Of a DNA stretch of 47,900 nt, positions 40,973-47,900 are shown piece by piece. Below the pieces are notes generated by a model that saw only the letters and a list, made by a program, of their open reading frames with translations, searched no databases and was not told the origin of the DNA. The first letter of the stretch is position 1. Each line of letters begins with the position of its first letter. Position numbers and translations under genes: made by a program. The stretch is taken from assembly GCA_910583815.1 (NCBI GenBank), contig CAJTZB010000001.1:1-47900 (forward strand). The letters are read 5' to 3'. Source of the DNA: an uncultured Lachnospiraceae bacterium. Lineage in GTDB: Bacteria > Bacillota > Clostridia > Lachnospirales > Lachnospiraceae.

Positions 40973-41170
40973 ATGCCTAAGTTAAAGACAAGCAAAGCAG
41001 CAGCAAAGCGTTTTAAAAAGACAGGGACAGGAAAGCTGAAGAGAATGAAAGCCGGCAAGCAGCACATTCTGACCAAGAAGTCCACAAAGACAAAGAGAAA
41101 TTTAAGAAAAGCAACCATTATGGACAAGACAAACGAAAAGAATATGAAGAAGATTTTACCATATCTGTAG
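40973..41170 (+). CDS. rpmI: 50S ribosomal protein L35
   Basis: This 65-residue basic protein of the large subunit matches L35 along its whole length: MPKLKTSKAAAKRFKKTGTGKLKRMKAGKQHILTKKSTKTKRNLRKA and the end MKKILPYL. The ribosome site AAGGAGGAATGAAAC is strong. It is preceded by a perfect hairpin after infC and followed after 27 bases by rplT, the standard operon order. Confidence 0.98.
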   Translation: MPKLKTSKAAAKRFKKTGTGKLKRMKAGKQHILTKKSTKTKRNLRKATIMDKTNEKNMKKILPYL

Positions 41171-41197
41171 GATCTGGTGTAAGGAGGGAAATAGACA

Positions 41198-41554
41198 ATG
41201 GCAAGAGTAAAAGGCGGCATGAACGCTAAGAAAAGACATAAAAAAGTATTAAAGCTGGCAAAGGGTTACAGAGGTGCCAGAAGCAAACAGTACAGAGTTG
41301 CAAAGCAGTCCGTAATGAGAGCATTGACTTCCTCTTATGCTGGAAGAAAGCAGAAGAAGAGAGAGTTCAGAAGGCTTTGGATCGCAAGAATCAATGCAGC
41401 AGCAAGAATGAATGGTCTGTCCTACAGCAAGTTTATGTATGGCTTGAAGTTAGCTGATGTTCAGGTCAACAGAAAGATGTTAGCTGAGATGGCAGTTAAT
41501 GATGCAGCTGCTTTCACAGCGCTTGCAGAGATTGCAAAGGCTAAGCTTGCTTAA
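41198..41554 (+). CDS. rplT: 50S ribosomal protein L20
   Basis: This 118-residue large-subunit protein needed for early assembly begins MARVKGGMNAKKRHKKVLKLAKGYRGARSKQYRVAKQSVMRAL and ends in the family's globular part (RLWIARINAAARMNGLSYSKFMYGL). It is also the presumed repressor acting on the L20 leader upstream of infC. Ribosome site AAGGAGGGAAATAGACA. A likely terminator follows at 41592-41652. Confidence 0.98.
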   Translation: MARVKGGMNAKKRHKKVLKLAKGYRGARSKQYRVAKQSVMRALTSSYAGRKQKKREFRRLWIARINAAARMNGLSYSKFMYGLKLADVQVNRKMLAEMAVNDAAAFTALAEIAKAKLA

Positions 41555-41591
41555 AAAATCAGAATATTATTATCTGCCATCAGGCAGAGAT

Positions 41592-41652
41592 GCAAAAGCA
41601 CTCATTGCACATTGTCAGGTTTTAGAAGATGTGCATATGGGTGCTTTTTGAA
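41592..41652 (+). terminator. Terminator after rplT
   Basis: AAAAGCACTCATTGCACA pairs imperfectly with TGTGCATATGGGTGCTTTT, followed by a short T tail. The rest of the 253-base gap to the next gene is AT-rich. A weak promoter (TTCCAT at 41719-41724, TATGAT at 41742-41747) may serve the DegV gene. Confidence 0.6.
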
Positions 41653-41807
41653 TTTGCAGAAAAGTCAAATCCGCAGAGCAGTTCTGCAATTTTAATAATT
41701 ATTTTATAAAAGCCTCCCTTCCATTTCCAAACGGAATATGTTATGATACTGTATAAAGTAGTATTGAAAACTATGTAATACAGAAGCAATAGAGAGGTAA
41801 GGTCGTA

Positions 41808-42701
41808 ATGAAGTTTCAGGTTATCAGTGATGGTTCCTGTGATCTGCCACAGGAACTGACAAAGGAAAAGAACATACATGTTGTTCCGTTTTATGTATCT
41901 TTTGATGCAGCCAAGTACTATAAAGAGATGGAAGAGATGCCAGTCCGTAAGTTTTATGAGCAGATGGTGGACAATCCTAAAATATTTCCGAAGTCCTCGC
42001 TTCCGTCAGTGGAAGATTATGTTGAGGCATTTCGCCCTTATGCAAAAAAGGGGATTCCGATGTTATGCATCTGCATTACCGTGAAGTTCAGCGGCTCTTA
42101 TAATTCTGCCTGCACTGCGAAAGAACTGATTTCAGAGGAATATCCGTCTGCGCAGATTGAAGTGATGGATTCCACAATGGACACGGTTTTGCAAGGTATC
42201 TTTGTATTGGAAGCAGTCCGTATGTGTGAGGCCGGATATTCGTTAGAAGAAGCAGTGAAATGCCTGAAAGAGCGCAGAGAAAGCGGGCGTATTTTGTTTA
42301 CCATTGGCAGCATAGACTACCTGCAGCATGGCGGCAGAATCGGAAAGCTTGCTGGCTTGGCAGGAAGCGTACTTGGCATAAAACCATTAATCGTTTTAAA
42401 AGAAGGAGAAATTTTCTCGACTGGGCTGACAAGAAGCAGAGAAAAAGGAAAGGCAAAGCTGATTGCACAGACAAAGGCTCATTTTGAAGAGATAGGTGAG
42501 AGGCCGGAAGATTATTCCATTGCAGTCGGTTATGGATATGACTATGAGGAGGCAACAGAGTTCCGAAATGCATTGTTTGCCTCAATGCGCGAATATGCCG
42601 ACATCAAAGAAATCCCGATTTTTCAAATCGGAGCAACAATTGCAGTGCATACCGGGCCATATCCAATCGGGCTTGGACTTGTAAAAAGGTATGACAGGTA
42701 A
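41808..42701 (+). CDS. DegV family fatty acid-binding protein
   Basis: This 297-residue cytoplasmic protein is of the DegV/FakB type. It has QVISDGSCDLPQEL, a lipid-contact region FPKSSLPSVEDYVEAF, CICITVKFSGSYNSACTAKEL with the ligand-binding Ser, VMDSTMDTVLQG, and ILFTIGSIDYLQHGGRIGKLAGLAGSVLGIKPLI. Members bind one fatty acid and, as FakB, present it to the kinase FakA for phosphorylation. No FakA is in the window. The start follows GAGAGGTAAGGTCGTA. It stands alone between the rplT terminator and the aldo/keto reductase. Confidence 0.93.
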   Translation: MKFQVISDGSCDLPQELTKEKNIHVVPFYVSFDAAKYYKEMEEMPVRKFYEQMVDNPKIFPKSSLPSVEDYVEAFRPYAKKGIPMLCICITVKFSGSYNSACTAKELISEEYPSAQIEVMDSTMDTVLQGIFVLEAVRMCEAGYSLEEAVKCLKERRESGRILFTIGSIDYLQHGGRIGKLAGLAGSVLGIKPLIVLKEGEIFSTGLTRSREKGKAKLIAQTKAHFEEIGERPEDYSIAVGYGYDYEEATEFRNALFASMREYADIKEIPIFQIGATIAVHTGPYPIGLGLVKRYDR

Positions 42702-42822
42702 AATAAATGCCTGAAATATGATTAATAAAATATTGATTATGCACTTGAATTTATGCATAATAATAACTAGCTTCGTACAGATGGCAACACGTTTGACGCT
42801 AATGATTATTAAGGAGAAAAAT

Positions 42823-43809
42823 ATGTTTCTTGCGAACGATAAGCGATATGAAAAAATGATTTACAGGCATTGTGGAAAGAGCGGCCTGAAATTGCCTGTG
42901 GTTTCTCTTGGGCTGTGGCAAAACTTTGGACACAAAGGCTGTTTTGCCAATATGGAAGCGATGATCCATACAGCGTTTGATTTGGGGATTACGCATTTTG
43001 ATCTTGCCAATAATTATGGCAATCCATATAACGGCAGTGCAGAGGAAAATTTCGGAAGGATTCTTTCAGGGATGCGGCAGTACCGCGATGAACTTTGCAT
43101 TTCTACGAAGGCTGGCTACGAGATGTGGCAGGGACCATATGGAGACAGAAACGGTTCCAGAAAATATCTGCTTGCCTCCCTTGACCAGAGCCTGAAGCGG
43201 ATGGGGCTTGACTATGTTGATATTTTTTATCACCATGTATTTGATCCAAATACGCCTTTAGAAGAGACGGCGCTTGCCCTTGACCATGCAGTAAGGCAAG
43301 GGAAGGCTCTTTATGTCGGTATTTCTAACTATAATAAAGCACAGACCGAAGAAATCAAGAAGATATTTGAGGAGCTTCATACACCGTTTATCGTGAATCA
43401 GCCATCATATTCCATGTTAAACCGCTGGATAGAGCGTGATGGATTGGACAAATCCGTGCAGAAAAACGGAATAGGGCTTGCTGTATTTTCACCGCTTTAT
43501 CAGGGATTTTTGACGGATAAATACCTTGGCGGTATTCCACAGGACTCCAGAGTAGGCAAAGGTGAGACGTGGATTGGCAGGGAACTGGATGATACCATGC
43601 TTTCCAGACTACATAAACTCAATGAGATTGCGCAGCGGCGCGGGCAGAGGCTGTCACAGATGGCACTCTCCTGGGTGCTTCATAATGAGGCAGTTACTAC
43701 GGTGCTGATTGGTGCAAGCCGTCCGGAGCAGATTGTAGAAAATGCAGCCTGCATAGAAAAACTTGAGTTTACCAAAGAAGAGATTGCAGAAATTGAAACA
43801 TATCTTTGA
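42823..43809 (+). CDS. Aldo/keto reductase, YghZ-like (L-glyceraldehyde-3-phosphate reductase type)
   Basis: This 328-residue NADPH-dependent TIM-barrel reductase carries the tetrad: Asp and Tyr in THFDLANNYGNPYNGSAEENFGRIL, Lys in ISTKAGYEMW and His in IFYHHVFDP. The long insert GPYGDRNGSRKYLLASLDQSLKRMGLDYVDI and FSPLYQGFLTDKYL are typical of the YghZ/AKR14 branch, which reduces L-glyceraldehyde 3-phosphate and methylglyoxal. ATG 42823 follows AAGGAGAAAA; earlier ATGs lack a site. TTGATT and CATAAT upstream (about 42732-42760) may be its promoter. A terminator follows. It has no evident operon partners. Confidence 0.93.
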   Translation: MFLANDKRYEKMIYRHCGKSGLKLPVVSLGLWQNFGHKGCFANMEAMIHTAFDLGITHFDLANNYGNPYNGSAEENFGRILSGMRQYRDELCISTKAGYEMWQGPYGDRNGSRKYLLASLDQSLKRMGLDYVDIFYHHVFDPNTPLEETALALDHAVRQGKALYVGISNYNKAQTEEIKKIFEELHTPFIVNQPSYSMLNRWIERDGLDKSVQKNGIGLAVFSPLYQGFLTDKYLGGIPQDSRVGKGETWIGRELDDTMLSRLHKLNEIAQRRGQRLSQMALSWVLHNEAVTTVLIGASRPEQIVENAACIEKLEFTKEEIAEIETYL

Positions 43810-43850
43810 TTCTTTTTGCTGATACCAACGTATCGTTGTTCAGTGCGGAT

Positions 43851-43905
43851 AAGGCTGTTGCGCATCCTGTTTTTTATGGGAAATCGCAGCAGCCTTTCTT
43901 TTTTG
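43851..43905 (+). terminator. Terminator after the aldo/keto reductase
   Basis: AAGGCTGTTGCG pairs with CGCAGCAGCCTT (one mismatch) and is followed by TCTTTTTT. Confidence 0.75.
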
Positions 43906-43909
43906 AAGA

Positions 43910-43927
43910 TAGCGTTGGTGTACAGAT
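43910..43927 (+). repeat. Palindromic repeat family C, motif copy 2
   Basis: TAGCGTTGGTGTACAGAT differs from the family C motif at one base (T for C). It lies directly after the aldo/keto reductase terminator. Confidence 0.6.
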
Positions 43928-43979
43928 CTCAATATGCCTCAGTCCATGTGAATTCTAAGCTTTCTAATCATCTTTTAAT

Positions 43980-44008
43980 TTGCATATCGGCGGTATCAAT
44001 TGTAAGAT
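43980..44008 (+). promoter_or_regulatory. Promoter of the LiaF-like/DUF4097 genes
   Basis: TTGCAT (43980-43985) and TAAGAT (44003-44008) are 17 bases apart. No clear operator is visible. Confidence 0.5.
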
Positions 44009-44101
44009 AGTATTAAGAAATTCACAAAGGAATTTTATGCAGCAGTCTGGCAGAAGCATATCCGAAAGGCTGCTGCAAAACTTAAATGGGAGGAAATGAG
44101 A

Positions 44102-44770
44102 ATGAGAAGACGAATTGGAAATGTATTGTGGGGGATTTTCTTTTTGCTTGTAGGAATTGGGATTGCAGGAAATCTATTTGGGGCATGGCACTTTTCACTG
44201 TTCTTTCATGGGTGGTGGACGCTGTTTGTTATCATACCGAGTTTTATTAGCATTTTTTCTAATGGTCCAAGGATTGGGAATATGCTGGGGCTTATTATAG
44301 GGCTGCTTCTGCTTGGATGTGTCAGAGGCTACATGGAATGGGAGATGCTCTGGAAGTTAATTGTGCCGCTTGTGTTTATTGTTATTGGCCTTGGCATGGT
44401 GCTGCGGAACATTATCAATGTTGGGAGCAGGCGCGTGACAATACCGAGCGAAAGCAAAACTGCAGAAACGGTTGTTTTTTCTTCCAGACGGTTTGTTGTA
44501 GAAGATATATTTTATGGAATGGATGCTGATGCAATTTTTGGCGGAGTAACGATTGATTTGCGGCAGGCAAAGATTACGCAGGATATATCAATGAACCTGA
44601 CAGCAGTATTTGGGGGAGTGGATGTGCTTCTGCCGGCAGGAGCTAGGGCAGTAGTAAGCGATACCTCATTGTTTGGCGGCTGTAGTAACCACAGAAGAAA
44701 CGGCGATGATGGGGCAGTGATTGTTTACATCAATGCGATGGCATTGTTTGGTGGAGTAGAAGTCAAATAA
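44102..44770 (+). CDS. LiaF-like membrane protein with FGG repeats
   Basis: This 222-residue protein has four membrane helices (about residues 5-25, 32-52, 58-75 and 85-103), typical of the LiaI/LiaF transmembrane domain. A cytoplasmic C-terminal domain follows with the DUF2154-like repeats IFGGVTIDL, VFGGVDVLL, LFGGCSNH and LFGGVEVK. LiaF-type proteins restrain the LiaRS envelope-stress two-component system; no such kinase is in this window. ATG 44102 is chosen because GGGAGG lies 8 bases upstream, whereas ATG 44096 would be only 2 bases from it. The DUF4097-type gene follows after 50 bases, so both may respond to wall damage. Function inferred by family. Confidence 0.85.
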   Translation: MRRRIGNVLWGIFFLLVGIGIAGNLFGAWHFSLFFHGWWTLFVIIPSFISIFSNGPRIGNMLGLIIGLLLLGCVRGYMEWEMLWKLIVPLVFIVIGLGMVLRNIINVGSRRVTIPSESKTAETVVFSSRRFVVEDIFYGMDADAIFGGVTIDLRQAKITQDISMNLTAVFGGVDVLLPAGARAVVSDTSLFGGCSNHRRNGDDGAVIVYINAMALFGGVEVK

Positions 44771-44820
44771 AACGCAATTTTGGTACAAAAAGAAAAGTTG
44801 CTCTATTATGGAGGATTGAG

Positions 44821-45789
44821 ATGAATAAAATAATTAAGTATATGGCAATTGTGTTTGCAGTTGCTTTATCCGTTGGGATTATTGGAAGCTGTGCAGTAAC
44901 TCTTGTTGCAATTGTGCAGGGGATCACAAAAAATGTAGATTTTGGTTCTGAGAATACCGAAGGTGCAGTATATCATGATGAGGACGGAAATTTAGTTATA
45001 TTTGGATTAAGGATTGGCGGCACCGAAGAAACAACAAGTTTTACAAAGACTTTTGAAGGAGAAGAAATCAGGAGTGTCAGCATTGATGTAGGAGCAGCAG
45101 ATATTATAATAAAAACAGGAGATAAATTTGAAGTTGCTGCAGAGAATGTACCAAAAAGCTACAAGGCGGAAGTAAAAGATGGTGTGCTGCTTGTCTATAA
45201 GGAATCACGGCCTTTCTTTCTTTTTTCTTTTGGATTTTTTGGACCAAAGCAAAAAGTTGTGATAACAGTACCGGAAGGGTTTGTGGCAGAGCAATTTTTG
45301 GTTGATAGCGGATCAGGAAAGATGGAGATTGATGGGATACATGCCGACAGACTTATATTGGATACCGGTTCCGGTTCCGTTTTCCTGTCTTGGATTACTT
45401 CCGGACATACCGATATTGACACGGGTTCTGGCAAAGTAGAGATACTGGATTCTAAGCTGGGAGTAACAAAGGTAAACAGCGGTTCGGGCTTGGTGATGTT
45501 TACGCGGGCAGATACAGAAAACTTTTCGATAGACAGTGGCTCCGGAAGGGTCAGCTATGAGGGAACCATGACCGGCAATTGCATTTTTGATACAGGAAGC
45601 GGCTCTGTCAGCGTTGTGCTGAATGCAAACGAAAAGGAGTACAATATTACGGCAGATATGGGGAGCGGGAATTTTTATCTGAACGGAAAGAAAATCAAGG
45701 ATGTAGATATTGAAAATGCAAGGGCAGAAAATAAGCTGCTGTTTGACTGTGGTTCTGGCAGAGTATCGCTGGAATTTACAAAAGAGTAG
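44821..45789 (+). CDS. DUF4097-type beta-repeat membrane protein
   Basis: This 322-residue protein has an N-terminal membrane helix (about 8-33) and an exported region whose second half is a ladder of short repeats with the core [DN]-x-GSG: VDSGSGKMEI, LDTGSGSVFL, IDTGSGKVEI, VNSGSGLVMF, IDSGSGRVSY, FDTGSGSVSV, ADMGSGNFYL, FDCGSGRVSL. The eight copies are spaced about 17-30 residues apart, as expected for a beta-helix-like stack (DUF4097, putative adhesin). GGAGG precedes the ATG. It lies between the LiaF-like and YccF genes and probably serves envelope stress. A role as adhesin is only a family label. Confidence 0.87.
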   Translation: MNKIIKYMAIVFAVALSVGIIGSCAVTLVAIVQGITKNVDFGSENTEGAVYHDEDGNLVIFGLRIGGTEETTSFTKTFEGEEIRSVSIDVGAADIIIKTGDKFEVAAENVPKSYKAEVKDGVLLVYKESRPFFLFSFGFFGPKQKVVITVPEGFVAEQFLVDSGSGKMEIDGIHADRLILDTGSGSVFLSWITSGHTDIDTGSGKVEILDSKLGVTKVNSGSGLVMFTRADTENFSIDSGSGRVSYEGTMTGNCIFDTGSGSVSVVLNANEKEYNITADMGSGNFYLNGKKIKDVDIENARAENKLLFDCGSGRVSLEFTKE

Positions 45790-45790
45790 A

Positions 45791-45812
45791 TAGCGTCGGT
45801 GTACCGGCGCTA
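45791..45812. repeat. Palindromic repeat family C, copy 3
   Basis: This 22-base near-perfect palindrome contains TAGCGTCGGTGTAC and sits directly after the DUF4097-type stop codon. It is followed by AAAATAGGAGGAGAG, so it may tune coupling to the yccF-like gene. Confidence 0.65.
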
Positions 45813-45828
45813 AAATAGGAGGAGAGAC

Positions 45829-46194
45829 ATGGGCTGTTTGGGAAATATCATATGGTTTCTGTTTGGTGGTGTTATTCTGGGTATAAGCTGGCTGATTGCC
45901 GGTATATTGTGGTGCATTACGATTATTGGGATTCCGGTCGGTTTGCAGTGTTTCAAGTTTGCGGGGCTTTGCTTTTTCCCATTCGGAAAGGAAATTGAGT
46001 ATTCCGTAGGCCCGGTGTCGCTTTTGGCAAATATTATTTGGCTGCTTGTCTCCGGTTTGCCGCTTGCAGTTGTGGCGTCTGTAATTGGCGTTGTGTTCTG
46101 CATTACGATTATTGGGATTCCGTTTGGCCTGCAGTGTTTTAAAATTGCAAAGCTTGCTTTGCTGCCGTTTGGAGCAACCGTACGGATACTCTGA
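45829..46194 (+). CDS. YccF domain-containing membrane protein, tandem-duplicated
   Basis: This 121-residue membrane protein matches the YccF domain. It consists of two tandem units, each a hydrophobic hairpin followed by CITIIGIPVGLQCFKFAGLCFFPFG (first) or CITIIGIPFGLQCFKIAKLALLPFG (second). The DNA of the two units shares an identical stretch of over 20 bases (from 45914 and from 46100), so the duplication is well preserved. AGGAGGAGAG precedes the ATG. It follows the LiaF-like and DUF4097-like genes, which suggests a shared envelope role. YccF has no known activity. Confidence 0.92.
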   Translation: MGCLGNIIWFLFGGVILGISWLIAGILWCITIIGIPVGLQCFKFAGLCFFPFGKEIEYSVGPVSLLANIIWLLVSGLPLAVVASVIGVVFCITIIGIPFGLQCFKIAKLALLPFGATVRIL

Positions 46195-46229
46195 TGTATA
46201 AAATTTCATAAATCGGTTTATGCTACCTC

Positions 46230-46263
46230 TAGCGTCGGTGTACAGAGACGTACATCGACGCTA
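46230..46263. repeat. Palindromic repeat family C, copy 4
   Basis: This hairpin is formed by TAGCGTCGGTGTAC and GTACATCGACGCTA around AGAGAC, between the YccF and SpoVAF-like genes. The two arms are almost perfect complements. Confidence 0.7.
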
Positions 46264-46316
46264 TTCCTTACGATTGCAGAACGTGTGGTCGTCATAAGAA
46301 TGGAGGTAGTTTTTTC

Positions 46317-47738
46317 GTGCAGGAAAGTTTCTCAAAGGTCTTGGAAAGATATAATGAAGCGCTTCAGGTAGAGAAGAGCTTTGATGTGGTAAATCGAGAG
46401 TTTACAATGGGAGGGCGTCAGGCGTGCCTTTATTTTGTGGATGGCATGATAAAGGATGAGACAATGCAGAAACTGATGCAGCAGTTTATGGCATTGAAGC
46501 CGGAGGATATGCCTGCAACAGCAGATGAATTTTCGCAAAAATATATTTCTTATGTAGAGGTATCGCTGCTTGATACGGTCAGCATGGTGGTACGTAATGT
46601 GCTTTCCGGAGTACCATGCCTTATTGTGGAAGGTTATGTGATGGCAATTGCAGTGGATGCAAGAACCTATCCTTCCAGGGGCATTGACGAACCAGAAAAG
46701 GACAAAGTCATGCGTGGCTCAAGAGACGGCTTTGTTGAAACACTTGTATTTAATACGGCACTTATCAGGAGGCGTATCCGTGATCCAAAGCTTACAATGG
46801 AGTATTTATCGGCAGGAGATGTTTCCCATACAGATATTGTGCTTTGCTATATGAATGACCGGGTGGACCAGGGGTTTCTTGCAGAAATCCGGCGCAGGAT
46901 ACAAAAAATCAAGGTAGAATCCCTGACAATGAACCAACAGAGCCTTGCGGAGTGCCTGTATCATCATTCTTGGTTCAATCCGTTCCCGAAATTCAAGTTC
47001 TCGGAACGGCCGGATACGGCAGCGGCATCGGTGTTGGAAGGGGATATTGTGGTGCTTGTGGACAATTCTCCGGCAGCAATGATTTTGCCGACGACAATTT
47101 TTGATATAATAGAGGAAGCAGATGATTATTATTTTCCGCCGATTACCGGGACTTATCTGCGTCTTTCCAGATTTTTGGCAAATATTTTGGCGCTTGCACT
47201 GACACCGCTTTTTTTGCTTTTGATGGACTATCCGCATTGGATTCCGGCGGGTTTTGAATTTATTATGGTAAAAGAGCCGGTCAATGTGCCGGTTGTCTGG
47301 CAGTTTTTGATTTTAGAGTTTGCAATTGATGGTCTGAGGCTTGCGGCGCTCAATACGCCGAGTATGTTAAGCCTGCCGCTCAGTGTAATTGCCGCTTTGA
47401 TTATTGGAGATTTTGCAGTTGGTTCCGGCTGGTTCAATGCAGAACCAATGCTATATATGGCGTTTGTTGCACTGGCAAACTACACACAGGCAAGTTATGA
47501 GCTTGGTTATGCATTGAAGTTTATGAGGCTGATTACATTGGTGCTGACGGCATTGTTTGGCATATGGGGCTTTGGAGGAGGAATGCTGTTTGCACTGTTT
47601 TGTATCTGCACAAACCGCACAATCGCAGGAAAAAGCTATCTGTACCCTCTGATTCCTTTCAAATGGAGGCAGCTTGCACAAAGGCTGTTCCGTGTCAGCC
47701 TGAGAAAGAGCGAGGAAGCGCGGTGGAAGGAAAAGTAG
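46317..47738 (+). CDS. SpoVAF-like spore membrane protein (GerA family)
   Basis: This 473-residue GerA-family protein has an N-terminal soluble part (about 1-265; YPSRGIDEPEKDKVMRGSRDGFVETLVFNTALIRRRIRDPKLTMEYLSAGDVSHTDI) and a C-terminal membrane domain with about five helices (about 275-440). The short C-terminus and the conserved DxxVxRGSRDGFVE region resemble SpoVAF, the GerA-type partner of the spore DPA channel, more than a nutrient receptor A subunit. GTG 46317 is used because GGAGGTAG lies about 8 bases upstream. No spoVA channel genes are next to it, so it is separate from the usual operon. A germinant-receptor A subunit is the alternative. Confidence 0.85.
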   Translation: MQESFSKVLERYNEALQVEKSFDVVNREFTMGGRQACLYFVDGMIKDETMQKLMQQFMALKPEDMPATADEFSQKYISYVEVSLLDTVSMVVRNVLSGVPCLIVEGYVMAIAVDARTYPSRGIDEPEKDKVMRGSRDGFVETLVFNTALIRRRIRDPKLTMEYLSAGDVSHTDIVLCYMNDRVDQGFLAEIRRRIQKIKVESLTMNQQSLAECLYHHSWFNPFPKFKFSERPDTAAASVLEGDIVVLVDNSPAAMILPTTIFDIIEEADDYYFPPITGTYLRLSRFLANILALALTPLFLLLMDYPHWIPAGFEFIMVKEPVNVPVVWQFLILEFAIDGLRLAALNTPSMLSLPLSVIAALIIGDFAVGSGWFNAEPMLYMAFVALANYTQASYELGYALKFMRLITLVLTALFGIWGFGGGMLFALFCICTNRTIAGKSYLYPLIPFKWRQLAQRLFRVSLRKSEEARWKEK

Positions 47739-47746
47739 GCGCGAGA

Positions 47747-47775
47747 TTGCATTTTATGCCATGTTGTGGTAAAAT
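47747..47775 (+). promoter_or_regulatory. Promoter of the last gene
   Basis: TTGCAT (47747-47752) and TAAAAT (47770-47775) are 17 bases apart, before a family C repeat and the gene at 47850. Confidence 0.5.
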
Positions 47776-47786
47776 AGAACCATAGC

Positions 47787-47829
47787 ATCTGTACACCGAC
47801 GCTAGCATCGGTATGTGCCGGTGCCAGAT
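47787..47829 (-). repeat. Palindromic repeat family C, copy 5
   Basis: The minus strand of 47787-47804 reads the full 18-base motif TAGCGTCGGTGTACAGAT. The surrounding bases form an extended hairpin, with ATCTG at 47787 pairing with CAGAT at 47825-47829 and an inner ACCGA/TCGGT stem. Confidence 0.65.
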
Positions 47830-47849
47830 ATTGAGAAAGGGGTTTCAGT

Positions 47850-47900
47850 GTGAAGAATAAATTTTTCACACGGCGATTTGTGTCTGCGCGCTGCTTGCCA
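47850..47900 (+). CDS. Start of a further gene, unknown (partial)
   Basis: A GTG at 47850 with AAAGGGG seven bases upstream opens a frame of 17 codons that runs off the right edge. The basic start (KNKFFTRRF) could be the front of a signal peptide or of a membrane protein. No product can be named. Confidence 0.45.
   Translation, partial: MKNKFFTRRFVSARCLP

Noticed and set aside
40675..41220. Minus-strand frame across infC and rpmI
   Set aside because: It covers highly conserved ribosomal genes on the other strand and looks hydrophobic only because of Lys-rich codons in reverse.
1..47900. CRISPR array
   Set aside because: No series of equal-length direct repeats with unique spacers; the repeats seen are scattered palindromes.
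1..47900. tRNA or rRNA genes
   Set aside because: No cloverleaf with TTCGA-type arm and no rRNA-like stretch was recognised; the cross-shaped palindrome at 590-708 lacks tRNA features.

Overview
This window looks like a chromosomal segment from a low-to-moderate GC, endospore-lineage clostridium, most likely a Lachnospiraceae gut bacterium. The grounds are a T-box-controlled pheS-pheT pair, an L20-type leader before infC-rpmI-rplT with an apparent AUU start for infC, SpoIID-like and SpoVAF-like proteins, and several proteins of lineage-typical uncharacterised families. No species is claimed.

Layout. 1-3.3 kb: tail of a Ca2+-type P-type ATPase, a 119-bp MITE-like palindrome with 8-bp flanking direct repeats, a flavin-reductase-like gene, an AraC-type regulator whose 3' end lies in a dispersed palindromic repeat, a broken XRE regulator, a small ORF and an intact small XRE regulator. 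3.3-15 kb: a surface-polysaccharide locus read rightward from a consensus promoter embedded in palindromic operator half-sites. It holds two glycosyltransferases, an ARDGY-domain protein, an ABC-2 exporter pair, a giant GT2-HAD-ARDGY fusion, a sialyltransferase-like protein, an internal XRE regulator and two CMP-sugar synthetases (cytidylyltransferases). Two genes carry nine-G tracts at their 5' ends. In this sequence one tract puts the gene out of frame with its best start and the other leaves its gene in frame, which is the signature of slipped-strand phase variation.

15-28 kb is mostly housekeeping: a polysaccharide deacetylase, an alpha/beta hydrolase, a small conserved protein, coaX, dusB, asd, an AIM24 protein, a CyuA-type cysteine desulfidase, a SpoIID-like protein, a YihY membrane protein and an EAL protein with a degenerate GGDEF domain. 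28-40 kb: T-box, pheS, pheT, a secreted Ig-like surface protein, a GH43 lipoprotein, VanZ, a small membrane protein, an M29-type aminopeptidase and purE. 40-47.9 kb: L20 leader, infC-rpmI-rplT, DegV, an aldo/keto reductase, an envelope-stress-like run (LiaF-like, DUF4097-like, YccF), a SpoVAF-like protein and the first codons of one more gene.

A second theme is three families of short palindromic intergenic repeats, here called A, B and C. Family A has two copies of 82 bp and three hairpins each. Family B has two long hairpins. Family C has five copies of an 18-bp motif within 8 kb. Two of them sit between an RNA control element and the gene it controls (T-box/pheS and L20 leader/infC). The best candidate for an undescribed system is the operator-controlled, apparently phase-variable polysaccharide locus. 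Its function is inferred from domains and context only.
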